NCBI GenBank assembly: GCA_017550105.1 | Contig: JAFYLQ010000064.1 | Location: forward strand, 31,157 to 95,156 | Reading direction: 5' to 3' | DNA: 64,000 bases | Origin: Clostridia bacterium | GTDB taxonomy: Bacteria; Bacillota; Clostridia; Oscillospirales; Acutalibacteraceae | Part shown: positions 37,641-47,566 of the stretch, one piece after another | Position numbering within the stretch: position 1 is the first letter of the stretch | How the letters are laid out: the number at the start of each line of letters is the position of its first letter | Notes under the pieces: generated by a model | Database searches by the model: none | What the model saw: the letters and a program-made list of their open reading frames with translations, nothing else | Told to the model about the DNA's origin: nothing | Program-made: the position numbers and the translations under genes

Positions 37641-40046
37641 TTATTTTGCAACGATATTAATAATCTTACCGGGAACGTAAATTTCTTTGATGATGTTTTT
37701 GCCATCAAGGAATTCAAGAACCTTTGCATCTGCCTTTGCAGCGGCAATTGCTTCGTCGGCGGTTGAATCCTTAGCAATGGTAATTGTTGCTCTGAGCTTA
37801 CCGCAAATCTGAACGGGAACCTCAATTGTAGCATCAACTGTCTTTGCTTCGTCATACTCGGGCCACTGAGCAACTGCAAGCAAGCCTTCCTCACCGAGCT
37901 GAGCCCAGATTTCCTCTGCAACGTGGGGTGCGAAGGGATCAAGGAGCTTAACAAAGGCTTTAAGCTCACCCTTAGTAATTGAGCCAACCTCGTAGATATC
38001 GTTAAGAAGTGTCATAAGAGCCGCAATAGCGGTATTGAACTTCATATTTTCAATATCCTCAGAAACCTTTTTGATTGTTTTGTGGAAAGTACTCTCAAGC
38101 TCTTTTGAGAAATCATCGCCATCCTTTACAATTTCAAGAAGGTTCCATGCTCTGTCAACGAAACGCTTACAGCCCTTAACACTGCTTTCACTCCAGGGTG
38201 CTGCCTTTTCATAGTCACCCATAAAGAGCACGTAGGTTCTGAGAACGTCTGCACCGAGCACGTCAACAACCTCGTTGGGGTCAACAACGTTACCCTTGGA
38301 CTTACTCATTTTTTCACCGTCAGGTCCAAGAATAAGACCCTGAGCAGTTCTCTTTGAATAGGGTTCATCAAAGGGAACAACACCGATATCATAAAGGAAT
38401 TTATGCCAGAAGCGTGAATAGATAAGGTGACGTGTAACGTGCTCCATACCACCATTGTACCAGTCAATGGGACCCCAGTATTTAAGCTTATCCATATCTG
38501 CAAAAGCTTCTGTATTGTGGGGGTCAATATAACGAAGGAAGTACCAAGATGAACCTGCCCACTGAGGCATAGTGTCGGTTTCACGCTTTGCAGGTGCGCC
38601 GCACTTGGGACAAGAGCAGTTTACGAAGCTGTCAATTTTTGCAAGGGGGCTTTCGCCGTCGGAGCCGGGCTGGAAGTTATCAACCTCGGGAAGTCTTAAG
38701 GGAAGTTCCTCGTAGGGAACGGGAACAATACCGCATTTTTCACAATGAACAACGGGAATGGGCTCGCCCCAATATCTCTGACGGTTGAATGCCCAGTCCT
38801 TCATCTTGTATTGAACACCCTTTTCGCCAACGCCCTTTTCCTGAAGAACCTCAATCATTTTGTCGATTGATTCTGCTTTCTTTGTAAAGCCGTTAAGGAA
38901 ATCAGAGTTAACCATTTCACCGTCACCTGCGTATGCTTCAACGCTGATGTCGCCACCCTTGATTACCTCAATAATATCAATACCGAATTTTTTTGCAAAT
39001 TCGTAGTCACGCTGGTCGTGTGCAGGAACAGCCATAATAGCGCCCGTACCGTAGCCCATCATAACGTAGTCGGATATGTAGATAGGAATTTTCTTGCCGT
39101 TTACGGGGTTTATAGCCTCAAAGCCCTCAATGCATACACCTGTTTTATCCTTAACAAGCTGTGTTCTTTCGAACTCTGTTTTCTTAGCGCACTCGGCTCT
39201 GTAAGCCTCGATATCCGCCATATTGCCGATTTTGTCAGCATACTTGTCAATAAGAGGATGCTCGGGTGCCATAACCATAAAGGTAACACCGAAAAGTGTA
39301 TCGGGACGTGTTGTGTAAATCTTCATCTTCTCATCGGTGCCGTCAATTTCGAAATTAACAAACGCACCTGTTGATTTACCAATCCAGTTAACCTGCTGAA
39401 GCTTGATATTGGGAAGGTAATCAACCTTATCAAGACCCTGAAGAAGCTTGTCTGCATATTCAGTAATACGAAGATACCAAACGTCCTTGGATTTCTGAAC
39501 GATATCACTGTGACAGATGTCACACTTACCGCCCTGAGAGTCCTCGTTTGAAAGAACAACCTTACATGAGGGGCAATAGTTAACAAGAGTCTTGTCACGG
39601 AAAACAAGTCCGTTTTCAAACATTTTAAGGAAAATCCACTGAGTCCATTTATAATAGCTTTCCTCGGTGGTATCTACAACTCTTGTCCAGTCGAAGGAGA
39701 AGCCGACCTTTTTAAGCTGTGATGAGAATTTTTCAATATTCATATCCGTAACCTTACGGGGATGAATACCTGTTTTTATAGCATAGTTTTCTGTGGGAAG
39801 ACCGTAAGCGTCAAAGCCGATGGGGAAAAGAACGTTATAGCCCTGCATTCTTCTTTTACGGGAAATAACCTCAAGACCTGAATATGCTTTGATGTGACCA
39901 ACGTGCATACCTGCACCGCTGGGGTAAGGGAACTCAACAAGTCCGTAGAATTTGGGCTTATCGGAATTATCCTGAGCATGGAAAACGCCCTCGTCCTCCC
40001 ATTTTTTCTGCCATTTTTGTTCAACGGCTGAAAAATCGTATTTCAT
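37641..40046 (-). CDS. leuS: Leucyl-tRNA synthetase
   Basis: Charges tRNA-Leu. The class I signature reads PYPSGAGMHVGH (HIGH form), KMSKSKGNVVDP is the second motif, and an editing domain with a TTRPDTLFG sequence is present. The length of 801 is normal for Firmicutes. The leader is only 52 bases and shows no T-box. It is the last gene of the long unit that begins near 46.1 kb, after a small hairpin at 40073-40093. Confidence 0.97.
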   Translation of the reverse strand: MKYDFSAVEQKWQKKWEDEGVFHAQDNSDKPKFYGLVEFPYPSGAGMHVGHIKAYSGLEVISRKRRMQGYNVLFPIGFDAYGLPTENYAIKTGIHPRKVTDMNIEKFSSQLKKVGFSFDWTRVVDTTEESYYKWTQWIFLKMFENGLVFRDKTLVNYCPSCKVVLSNEDSQGGKCDICHSDIVQKSKDVWYLRITEYADKLLQGLDKVDYLPNIKLQQVNWIGKSTGAFVNFEIDGTDEKMKIYTTRPDTLFGVTFMVMAPEHPLIDKYADKIGNMADIEAYRAECAKKTEFERTQLVKDKTGVCIEGFEAINPVNGKKIPIYISDYVMMGYGTGAIMAVPAHDQRDYEFAKKFGIDIIEVIKGGDISVEAYAGDGEMVNSDFLNGFTKKAESIDKMIEVLQEKGVGEKGVQYKMKDWAFNRQRYWGEPIPVVHCEKCGIVPVPYEELPLRLPEVDNFQPGSDGESPLAKIDSFVNCSCPKCGAPAKRETDTMPQWAGSSWYFLRYIDPHNTEAFADMDKLKYWGPIDWYNGGMEHVTRHLIYSRFWHKFLYDIGVVPFDEPYSKRTAQGLILGPDGEKMSKSKGNVVDPNEVVDVLGADVLRTYVLFMGDYEKAAPWSESSVKGCKRFVDRAWNLLEIVKDGDDFSKELESTFHKTIKKVSEDIENMKFNTAIAALMTLLNDIYEVGSITKGELKAFVKLLDPFAPHVAEEIWAQLGEEGLLAVAQWPEYDEAKTVDATIEVPVQICGKLRATITIAKDSTADEAIAAAKADAKVLEFLDGKNIIKEIYVPGKIINIVAK

Positions 40047-40072
40047 TAAAATCCTATCCTTTCTGTATGTAA

Positions 40073-40093
40073 AATCGGGAAAAGCACCCGATT
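40073..40093 (-). terminator. Small hairpin between rsfS and leuS
   Basis: AATCGGG and CCCGATT enclose a seven-base loop and are followed by TTTTAC on the minus strand. It may be a partial terminator that lowers leuS read-through. Confidence 0.5.
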
Positions 40094-40098
40094 ATAAT

Positions 40099-40449
40099 TT
40101 ACGCTTCCAAAATATCCGTAATATCAACCTTCGCTGCGTCCTCCCAGAGTCTTTCAAGATTGTAGTAGTTTCTTGATTCCTCTGTGAATATATGAACTAT
40201 AACACCTGCATACTCCATAACAACCCAGCCGGTGGCTCTGCCCTCAACGTGGTCGGGGGTAAGTCCCTCCTGCTCAAGCTGATACTCAACCTCGTCACCC
40301 AAGGCTCTGATATGTGTATTTGAATTACCTGTTACAAGAACGAAATAATCTGCAACAACGGTAAGCTCATCAATTTTAATAACCTTAATATCGTTACCCT
40401 TTTTATCATCAAGGGCTTTAACGATTTTTTTTACTGTTTCGGGAATCAT
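40099..40449 (-). CDS. rsfS: Ribosome silencing factor RsfS
   Basis: A 116-residue protein with DELTVVADYFVLVTGNS, VEGRATGWVVMEYAG and the NYYNLERLW ending, all typical. RsfS binds L14 and blocks subunit joining when nutrients are short. Its start overlaps the yqeK stop by one base. The order nadD-yqeK-rsfS is conserved in Firmicutes. Confidence 0.95.
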   Translation of the reverse strand: MIPETVKKIVKALDDKKGNDIKVIKIDELTVVADYFVLVTGNSNTHIRALGDEVEYQLEQEGLTPDHVEGRATGWVVMEYAGVIVHIFTEESRNYYNLERLWEDAAKVDITDILEA

Positions 40450-41027
40450 TATTTATTCTCCTTTTGTAAATTAAACATAGCGTCGTTAAAAGCCAAAACC
40501 GTATCGGGATGCACAATCATATTTCTTGTTATCAGGTCCTTTATAGTGAACCCGAGACCCTCCACAATTGCCTCATCAAGACTACGCTTTGCCTTTTCAC
40601 GCATAATATCAACGCCGTCATACTCACGCTCGGCACTGATGAAATCCGCTATAAACACGACCTTTTCAAGAAGTGACATACCCTTTCTGCCCGTTGTGTG
40701 GTATCTTATGGCGTTAAGCATATCCGCATCCTCAATACCAAACTCATTCTTAGCAAAAACACTGCCGCTTATAGCGTGGTAAAGCTTGGGAACGTCCAAC
40801 TCGTATTCCGAAAGCTCCACCTTGTTTTCGAGCATATATGATAACTGCAATCCTGCAGGCTCGTCCTTACAGCAATCGTGAATAAGACCCACAGTGTATG
40901 CTTTTTCGGGGTCACAACCGTAAATGAGCGCAAGCTCCTTAGAGGAATCAGCAACGTTAAGGGAGTGAATGTATCGTTTTTCACTCAGTCGTTTCTGCAA
41001 AATCTCCTTGTATTGCTCATTATTCAT
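40449..41027 (-). CDS. yqeK: HD-domain Ap4A hydrolase YqeK
   Basis: A 192-residue HD protein with RYIHSLNVADSS, the HD pair in LIHDCCKDEP and a later FIADF..AEREYDG. The family hydrolyses diadenosine tetraphosphate symmetrically. It overlaps nadD by four bases and rsfS by one. Confidence 0.92.
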   Translation of the reverse strand: MNNEQYKEILQKRLSEKRYIHSLNVADSSKELALIYGCDPEKAYTVGLIHDCCKDEPAGLQLSYMLENKVELSEYELDVPKLYHAISGSVFAKNEFGIEDADMLNAIRYHTTGRKGMSLLEKVVFIADFISAEREYDGVDIMREKAKRSLDEAIVEGLGFTIKDLITRNMIVHPDTVLAFNDAMFNLQKENK

Positions 41028-41620
41028 AAATACAACCCCTTTGCTTTTATATACTCGGCAACTTCCGCCCCGATATAGTCAAAACAATTGTTTTTTACGT
41101 TTTCACGAACAGTTGTTGAACTAATTTCAACTGGCACACTCTCGCAGAAAATTACCCTTTCCTCGTTCATACGAAGCACGTTACGGGCAAAAGCCTTCAT
41201 ATTCTGAAGCTCCTCTAAGCGCTGAGTCCTGCAAGCCGCCACAATCACACATTTACTTGCAATTTCCTCGTATTTATACCATTTATTAAACGATAAAAAC
41301 ATATCGTCACCCATAAATAGATACAGCTCACTATCGGGATAAAGCTTTTTAACCGAATTAACCGTGTCAATAGTATAGCTCTTACCACCACGGGTAATTT
41401 CTATGTCGCTCACTTCAAAAAAAGGCTCCTTAAAAACAAGCTTACACATATCATAACGCTGAGCCGAAGTGGCTCCCGAGGTGCTTTTAAACGGAGACAT
41501 TGCCGTAGGTATTACAATAACCTTATCTGCTCCGCAGCTTTTTGCAAGGTTAAGTGCAAGGAGCTTATGACCTTCGTGGGGTGGGTCAAAGGACCCGCCG
41601 TAGATTGCAATTTTTTTCAT
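41024..41620 (-). CDS. nadD: Nicotinate-nucleotide adenylyltransferase
   Basis: Forms deamido-NAD from nicotinate mononucleotide. GGSFDPPHEGHKLLA (9-23) is the nucleotide-binding HxGH motif and ISSTTVRE the C-terminal one. The length of 198 is normal. It begins one base after the fucosidase gene stop, so the housekeeping genes appear to share a transcript with that carbohydrate gene. The final NAD enzyme, nadE, lies at the right edge of the window. Confidence 0.95.
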   Translation of the reverse strand: MKKIAIYGGSFDPPHEGHKLLALNLAKSCGADKVIVIPTAMSPFKSTSGATSAQRYDMCKLVFKEPFFEVSDIEITRGGKSYTIDTVNSVKKLYPDSELYLFMGDDMFLSFNKWYKYEEIASKCVIVAACRTQRLEELQNMKAFARNVLRMNEERVIFCESVPVEISSTTVRENVKNNCFDYIGAEVAEYIKAKGLYL

Positions 41621-41621
41621 A

Positions 41622-43037
41622 TTAATACATCAGAACAGACTGCAATTCGAGGCTTCCTCTGTAAGAGGTGATTTTTATTTTAACTCGTTTAACCTCTACA
41701 GGAGTAATTTTGTGTATTCTCTTATAGCCGATTACACCGCCTGAACCGACCTTTTTGAATTTGCCCGTTCCTTCGTCAATGTATACCTCGTAGCCTTCAA
41801 CGTGCTGACCGTTAACGATATTTTCCATCATAACGAACTTATCAAACATATCCTTTTCGGAAAGTGTGATTATAAGCTCGGGCTCCATATCGTCCGCCGC
41901 AGGTCTCCAGGTTTTGGTTTCATCCTCATCAAAAAGGTTGGAGGCACTGTATTCGGGTGAAAGAGTGCTGCTTGCACTAATTTCACCAATCTGATTAACC
42001 TTGTATGTATACGCTCTCTTTAAATCCACACCGAAGGCCTTAAGAATCTGATAGTCCATCTGAGCAAATTTACCATTCTTCATAGGCGGTACACCAACCA
42101 TAAGACCACAGTTGTTACCAACGGAATCAAGATAAATTTTCTGAAGCTTATCCTTGGTTTTGGCAGTATATTCATCATCCTTGTGGTAGTACCATCTGTC
42201 ACGCATTGAAACACACACTTCACAAGGATACCAGATAAACTCACTTTCTTTTTTAATTGCTTTACGTGAGCCTAAATCTCTTTCAAACTTTTCTTCCTTC
42301 TGGAATAAGCGTTTTTTCTTAACCTCTTTGCTACGCTCGAATGCGTGGTAAATGCTATGTCTTTCAGGCACAACGCTCCACTCATTTTCACGTATAACGC
42401 CCCATTCATTACCGTACCAGCGCACGTCGGGGCCAACCATTGCTATAACGGCGTCGGGCTGACACTCTCTTACTACGTCATAGTAGCCCTGCCAATCATA
42501 TTCCTGTACGTTACCGTCCTTGTCGGGCTCTGCGGCACCGTCGAATCGAACGTAGAAAATATCGCCGTATTTTGTAAGCACCTCACGAAGAAGGGCTTTA
42601 AAATAATTGTTATATTCCTCACCATTACCGTAAGACCTTTCGTGACGGTCAAGGGGTGATATGGCAATACCGAATTTTATTCCCTGGTTTTTGCACTCCT
42701 CACTCAAAAGAGCAACAATATCCCTTGTTTCAACATCCCAGTTAACGGAGCTTTCAACAGAGTAATTAGTATAATCCGAATACCATAAGCAGAAGCCGTC
42801 GTGATGCTTTACGTTAAGCACCATTCCCTTGAAGCCTGCCTCCTTGAAGAACGTAACCCATTCCTCGGCGTTGAATTCCTCGGGACAAAAGTTTGCGGGG
42901 TTAACGTTACCATCGGTCCACTCTCTGTTAACAACCGTGGGAAGACCAAAATTTATTAAACCGTAGAACTCGGTTTTCTGCCATTCAACTTGTCTTGCAG
43001 AGGGCTTAACCTCCGCAGCTATTTCATAGGGTTTCAT
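41622..43037 (-). CDS. GH29 alpha-L-fucosidase with a C-terminal discoidin-like domain
   Basis: The N-terminal part has the GH29 features VKHHDGFCLW (77-86) and FYVRFDGAAE, where Asp166 is the likely nucleophile. The C-terminal part (about 345-471) is F5/8C-like (ISASSTLSPEYSASNLFDED). GH29 removes fucose from host or dietary glycans. No signal peptide is visible, so it may act inside the cell. It is placed between redox genes and nadD. Confidence 0.9.
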   Translation of the reverse strand: MKPYEIAAEVKPSARQVEWQKTEFYGLINFGLPTVVNREWTDGNVNPANFCPEEFNAEEWVTFFKEAGFKGMVLNVKHHDGFCLWYSDYTNYSVESSVNWDVETRDIVALLSEECKNQGIKFGIAISPLDRHERSYGNGEEYNNYFKALLREVLTKYGDIFYVRFDGAAEPDKDGNVQEYDWQGYYDVVRECQPDAVIAMVGPDVRWYGNEWGVIRENEWSVVPERHSIYHAFERSKEVKKKRLFQKEEKFERDLGSRKAIKKESEFIWYPCEVCVSMRDRWYYHKDDEYTAKTKDKLQKIYLDSVGNNCGLMVGVPPMKNGKFAQMDYQILKAFGVDLKRAYTYKVNQIGEISASSTLSPEYSASNLFDEDETKTWRPAADDMEPELIITLSEKDMFDKFVMMENIVNGQHVEGYEVYIDEGTGKFKKVGSGGVIGYKRIHKITPVEVKRVKIKITSYRGSLELQSVLMY

Positions 43038-43067
43038 AGAAAATCCTTTCGGGTTTATTTCTTAAAA

Positions 43068-43430
43068 TCAGATACCTGCATCAAAATTGGTTGCCACAAT
43101 ATCAACACCCAAACCAAGAATATTTTCGATAACAACGTCACCGATTTTAACAGGAGCTTTTATTGTAGCCGAGTTTATGACACTCATACACTCAAACATT
43201 TTGTCCTTAGGTACGGGACCCGAGGATTTAACCGGAACAACCGGATGAACACCATTTTCAACCTTAACGCTTGTTGTAAGGCTTCTTACGGGATTAGTAA
43301 TCTCTGCACGTGCGTAAGCATCACCGCGCTTACAGGTGTTACCTGTAACGGAAATAACCTCGCCGTTTTCAATTTCAACTTCAATAGGGCATCCCAAAGG
43401 GCAGGATACACAAATAAGATTCTTTTTCAT
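43068..43430 (-). CDS. DUF1667 protein, GlpA-type partner
   Basis: A 120-residue protein with CVSCPLGC (Cys7, Cys10, Cys14) and NTCKRG (Cys33), a four-Cys set that may bind an iron-sulfur cluster, and a typical DUF1667 centre. It regularly follows two FAD oxidoreductases as here. The ATG at 43428-43430 is chosen because AAGGAG fits and the GTG nine bases earlier is too near it. Confidence 0.85.
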   Translation of the reverse strand: MKKNLICVSCPLGCPIEVEIENGEVISVTGNTCKRGDAYARAEITNPVRSLTTSVKVENGVHPVVPVKSSGPVPKDKMFECMSVINSATIKAPVKIGDVVIENILGLGVDIVATNFDAGI

Positions 43431-43442
43431 TTCTCCCACTCC

Positions 43443-44696
43443 TTATTCTTCTATGCGAACTGTAATTTCGCTGTTCTCATTCATTTTCTTAAGCATTTCT
43501 GCAGTAATAACCACGTTTTCCATTTCACCGGGAGCAAGCTTAACTTTCTTTCTTGATGAAAGAACTTCGCCGTCACACTCAACAACTACCTTTGCACCCA
43601 TATAAACCTGACCTACACGGAAGTAAAGCTTAAGATTTTCGTCACCCTCGATATTAACTCGCTGAGGAACGATGTAGCGAACACCGTCAACACCCTTTGT
43701 GTTAATGAAGGTTCCGCCCTTTTTCTTTCCGAAAATGTAGTCCGCCGCACCCTTACCGGCAATCTGGCTTTCCTCTGTTACGTAGTCAACAAGGTCGTGA
43801 ACCTGTAAAACGTTACCGCAAGCAAAAATACCGGGCTTAAGTGTTTCTCTGTATTCATCAACAACGGGACCGCTTGTAACTCTGTCAAGCTCAACGCCCA
43901 CGTCCTTTGAAAGCTCATTTTCAGGTATAAGACCAACCGAAAGAAGGAGTGTATCACATTCAATATATTCCTCGGTACCGGGAATGGGCTGTAATTTTTC
44001 GTCAACCCTTGCGATTGTAACACCCTCGAGTCTGTCCTTACCGTGAGTTTTAACAACTGTACAGCTAAGTCTTAACGGAATACCGAAGTCATCAAGACAC
44101 TGTACAATATTTCTTGTAAGACCGCCTGAGTAAGGCATAAGCTCACAAACAACCTTAACCTCTGCACCCTCAAGAGTCATACGACGTGCCATAATAAGAC
44201 CGATGTCACCCGAACCGAGAATAACAACCTTCTTGCCGGGCATATAGCCGTCAATATTAACGTATTTCTGTGCAGTACCTGCAGTCATAATACCTGCGGG
44301 TCTTGAACCTGCAATAGAAAGTGCACCACGGGGTCTTTCACGGCAACCCATGGCAAGAACAACCGCAATTGCCTTGAACTGCATAAGACCGTCGTTGTTA
44401 TTTACCGCAGTAACCACGTTATCGTCGGAAACGTTGAGAACCATTGTATCTGTGAAAACGTCAATATCGGTTTTCTCAACAAGTTCAATAAATCTGCCTG
44501 CGTATTCGGGGCCTGAAAGCTCCTCACCGAAATAGTGAAGACCGAAGCCTGTGTGAATACACTGTTCAAGAATACCGCCGAGAGTTTCGGCTCTTTCAAG
44601 AATGACGATTTTTTCAACGCCTTCTTCTTTTGCTTTTAAAGCCGCAGCCATACCGGCAGGACCACCGCCGACTACAACCAAATCATAATTCAACAT
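43443..44696 (-). CDS. NAD(P)/FAD-dependent oxidoreductase (GlpA-set partner)
   Basis: A 417-residue flavoprotein with an N-terminal VVGGGPAGMAAALKAKEEG dinucleotide fold, a second VVILGSGDIGLIMAR fold for NAD(P), and an EEYIECDTLLLSVGLIP segment. It resembles the NADH-dehydrogenase-like subunit beside anaerobic glycerol-3-phosphate dehydrogenases. It lies between the GlpA-like and DUF1667 genes with gaps of 12-13 bases. Confidence 0.88.
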   Translation of the reverse strand: MLNYDLVVVGGGPAGMAAALKAKEEGVEKIVILERAETLGGILEQCIHTGFGLHYFGEELSGPEYAGRFIELVEKTDIDVFTDTMVLNVSDDNVVTAVNNNDGLMQFKAIAVVLAMGCRERPRGALSIAGSRPAGIMTAGTAQKYVNIDGYMPGKKVVILGSGDIGLIMARRMTLEGAEVKVVCELMPYSGGLTRNIVQCLDDFGIPLRLSCTVVKTHGKDRLEGVTIARVDEKLQPIPGTEEYIECDTLLLSVGLIPENELSKDVGVELDRVTSGPVVDEYRETLKPGIFACGNVLQVHDLVDYVTEESQIAGKGAADYIFGKKKGGTFINTKGVDGVRYIVPQRVNIEGDENLKLYFRVGQVYMGAKVVVECDGEVLSSRKKVKLAPGEMENVVITAEMLKKMNENSEITVRIEE

Positions 44697-44709
44697 AAGT
44701 CCTACCTCC

Positions 44710-46143
44710 TTACTTTGTTCTGTCGTACATAATCTTCGACTCGCCGCCGAATTTTGTAATTTCGTTCATAGATACACCAAGCTCACGAGCAAGGATTTCT
44801 ACAACCTTGCTACCGCAGAAGCCACCCTGACATCTGCCCATACCTGCTCTTGTTCTTCTCTTGACACCGTCAACGTCACGTGCACCTGCAGGAGCGTGAA
44901 TAGCATCTAAAATCTCACCCTCGGTGATTGTTTCGCAACGGCAGATAATTCTGCCGTAGGCTTTATTTTTCTTAATAAGCTCTGCCCTTTCCTCTGTGCT
45001 CATATGACGGAAACGAACGGGCTCGGGACGGATAGGATTGAAATCCGCTTTCTTTTCCATACCGCCTGTAAGTTCGTTCATAATATCCACAATCATCTCT
45101 GCAATTGCAGGTGATGATGAAAGTCCGGGAGACTCAATACCTGCGGCATTGATGAAGTTTTTGTTAGCCTTTGAAGAGCCGATAATAAAGTCGTCGGTTA
45201 CGGGATGGGCTCTGTTACCGCTGAATGAGGTAATTGCATTTCTTAAAGAAACAGCGGGTACGCTCTTGGTTGCGGCGGTGTAGATACCGTTGAGTCCCTC
45301 GGGAGTTGTTGCTACGTCGTCACCATCGTCAATATCGTTGGCAGAGGGTCCTACAATAAGGTTGCCGTCAACCGTGGGTGAAACGAGAACACCCTTACCC
45401 ATTTCTGTGGGACACTGGAAAATAGTATAGTTAGCAAGACTGCCCTGTGATTTATCAAGAAGATAATAGTCACCGTGACGAACAATTATCTCGATAGAAT
45501 CGTCACCGATAAGCTTTGCAATTTTTCCTGAGTGAACACCTGCAGCGTTAATAACGTACTTTGCTTTAATTTCACCCTGTGTTGTAGTGAGGGTGAATTC
45601 ATCATCAGAAAATTCGATGCCTTTAACTTCACAGTTTCTTACGAACACCGCACCGTTTGTTACTGCATTTTCAACGCCTGCAATTGTAAGCTCGTAAGGG
45701 CAAACGATTGATGACGTAGGCGCTACAAGAGCCGCCACCGCAGTATCACCGATATTGGGTTCGATTTTCTTTAACTCTTCTCTGTCAATTATGCGAAGAC
45801 CGGGAACGCCGTTATCCACGCCTCGTTTAAGAAGCTTTTCAAGGTGGGGTATCTCCCCCTCCGAAAATGCCACAACAAGGGCACCGTTATTCTTTAAGGG
45901 AACGTTAAGCTCACGACAAAAATCCTTCATAAGCTCAACACCACGGACGTTTAATTTTGCCTTAAGTGTTCCGGGTACAGCATCAAAGCCCGCGTGAACA
46001 ATAGCACTGTTGGCCTTTGTTGCACCCATTGCACAATCGTTGCATCTTTCTAAAAGTGCAATTTTAAGGTTGTATCTTGAAAGCTCTCTTGTGATAAGGG
46101 AGCCTACAACACCTGCACCGATTACAGCAACATCGTACTTCAT
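44710..46143 (-). CDS. GlpA-like FAD dehydrogenase with BFD-type iron-sulfur domain
   Basis: A 477-residue DAO-fold enzyme. VIGAGVVGSLITRELSRY is the FAD site. The C-terminal IICRCETITEGEI...GMGRCQGGFC is a BFD-like [2Fe-2S] domain. The natural substrate is probably glycerol-3-phosphate or a 2-hydroxyacid. I prefer the ATG at 46141-46143 as AAGGAG sits nine bases before it; the ATG at 46152 would touch the site. It is the first gene of the unit reaching leuS. Confidence 0.87.
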   Translation of the reverse strand: MKYDVAVIGAGVVGSLITRELSRYNLKIALLERCNDCAMGATKANSAIVHAGFDAVPGTLKAKLNVRGVELMKDFCRELNVPLKNNGALVVAFSEGEIPHLEKLLKRGVDNGVPGLRIIDREELKKIEPNIGDTAVAALVAPTSSIVCPYELTIAGVENAVTNGAVFVRNCEVKGIEFSDDEFTLTTTQGEIKAKYVINAAGVHSGKIAKLIGDDSIEIIVRHGDYYLLDKSQGSLANYTIFQCPTEMGKGVLVSPTVDGNLIVGPSANDIDDGDDVATTPEGLNGIYTAATKSVPAVSLRNAITSFSGNRAHPVTDDFIIGSSKANKNFINAAGIESPGLSSSPAIAEMIVDIMNELTGGMEKKADFNPIRPEPVRFRHMSTEERAELIKKNKAYGRIICRCETITEGEILDAIHAPAGARDVDGVKRRTRAGMGRCQGGFCGSKVVEILARELGVSMNEITKFGGESKIMYDRTK

Positions 46144-46342
46144 CTGAAACATCTCCTTAATTGTTACCGCACTGCAAGAGTGTTTTGGTTTAAAATAAAT
46201 CAGTTTATTATATCACAGTATACTCTTAAAAATCAAGACATTATAATGTATATTATTATCCATTTCGGGGAGTTTTTTCCTTGTTTTTTGTTTCAATTTG
46301 GTGTATTATAATATGTTGAAATACATTTGCGAGGTAAAAGCA

Positions 46343-47563
46343 ATGAAAAAACCCGAATTATTAGCCCCTGCAGGGGATATGAACTGCCTTGTATCTGCCG
46401 CAAGATTTGGTGCAGATGCAGTATATATCGGCGGTCCTCTTCTTCAGTTAAGAGCAGAGAAATCCGCTTTTTCCGAGGAGGAAATCGACACTGCCGCAAA
46501 ATACCTTCACGCCCTCGGCAAAAAGCTTTATGTAACCGTAAACAGCTTCACAAAAAATAACGAAATTGAGCCTCTTAAGGCATACGCAAAAAACCTCTAT
46601 GCTTTAGGAGTTGATGCAGTAATTGTTGCGGATTTAGGTGCTTTAAGGGCTATAAAACAGGCGGAGCCCCGTCTTGAGGTGCACATCAGCACTCAGGCAA
46701 ACTGCTGCAACTATTCCTCAGCTATGGCTTACTATGAATTGGGGGCTTCAAGAATTGTTGTTGCCCGTGAAATGACCATTGACGAAATTGCAGAAATGCA
46801 CTCAAAAATCCCCGACGAGCTTGAAATCGAGGCCTTTGTGCACGGCGCTATGTGTATGGCATATTCGGGCAGATGCCTTATTTCATCATATATGAACGGC
46901 AGAAGCGGTAACCGTGGTGAATGCACTCAGCCCTGCCGTTGGGAATATTATTTAGTAGAGCGAAACCGCCCCAACGAATACCTCAAGGTTGAGGAATACG
47001 ACGACCATTCCGCACTTCTTTCTTCACACGATATGAAGGCTATTTCATTCCTTGATAAATTACAGGCGGCAGGCGTTGACTCCTTTAAAATCGAGGGTCG
47101 AATGAAGACGGAATACTACGTTTCACACGTTGTAAACGCCTACAGACGAGCTATTGATAAAAGTGCACCCATGGAGCTTCTTGAGGATGAGCTTAACGCC
47201 ATAAGCCACCGCCCCTACAACAGTGGCTTTTACTTCGGAAACCTTGTTCACGACCACAAAAACGACGGTCTTTACCATTGGGATTGCACCTTTGCAGGCG
47301 TTGCCCTTGAGGACTGTGTTGACGGTAAATTAAAAATCCAACAGCGTAACTTCTTCAAGCTGGGCGACAATATTGAGGTTCTTTCACCCGACAGCTTCGG
47401 CACGTCATTCACCTGTACAAAAATCACCAACGAAAAGGGCGAGGAATGTGATACCGCCTGCCATCCTCAGGAAATCCTTATGCTCGACTGCGACAAGGAT
47501 ATTAAAAAAGGTGATATTTTAAGAGTACGAACCGAAAAACAGAAAATTATAACCAACATTTAA
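46343..47563 (+). CDS. U32-family protein, tRNA hydroxylation type
   Basis: A 406-residue protein with the family start KKPELLAPAGD, GADAVYIGG, VHGAMCMAYSGRCLISSY and NRGECTQPCRWEY. The Cys cluster fits an iron-sulfur cofactor. U32 homologs TrhP/RlhA carry out prephenate-dependent hydroxylation of tRNA or rRNA uridines; older names call them collagenases. The ATG at 46343 follows GAGGTAAAAG. It is followed three bases later by a longer paralog. Confidence 0.9.
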   Translation: MKKPELLAPAGDMNCLVSAARFGADAVYIGGPLLQLRAEKSAFSEEEIDTAAKYLHALGKKLYVTVNSFTKNNEIEPLKAYAKNLYALGVDAVIVADLGALRAIKQAEPRLEVHISTQANCCNYSSAMAYYELGASRIVVAREMTIDEIAEMHSKIPDELEIEAFVHGAMCMAYSGRCLISSYMNGRSGNRGECTQPCRWEYYLVERNRPNEYLKVEEYDDHSALLSSHDMKAISFLDKLQAAGVDSFKIEGRMKTEYYVSHVVNAYRRAIDKSAPMELLEDELNAISHRPYNSGFYFGNLVHDHKNDGLYHWDCTFAGVALEDCVDGKLKIQQRNFFKLGDNIEVLSPDSFGTSFTCTKITNEKGEECDTACHPQEILMLDCDKDIKKGDILRVRTEKQKIITNI

Positions 47564-47566
47564 CAG

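Noticed and set aside
40047-40098. T-box leader for leuS
   Set aside because: Only about 50 bases separate it from rsfS, and no T-box or specifier hairpin is visible.
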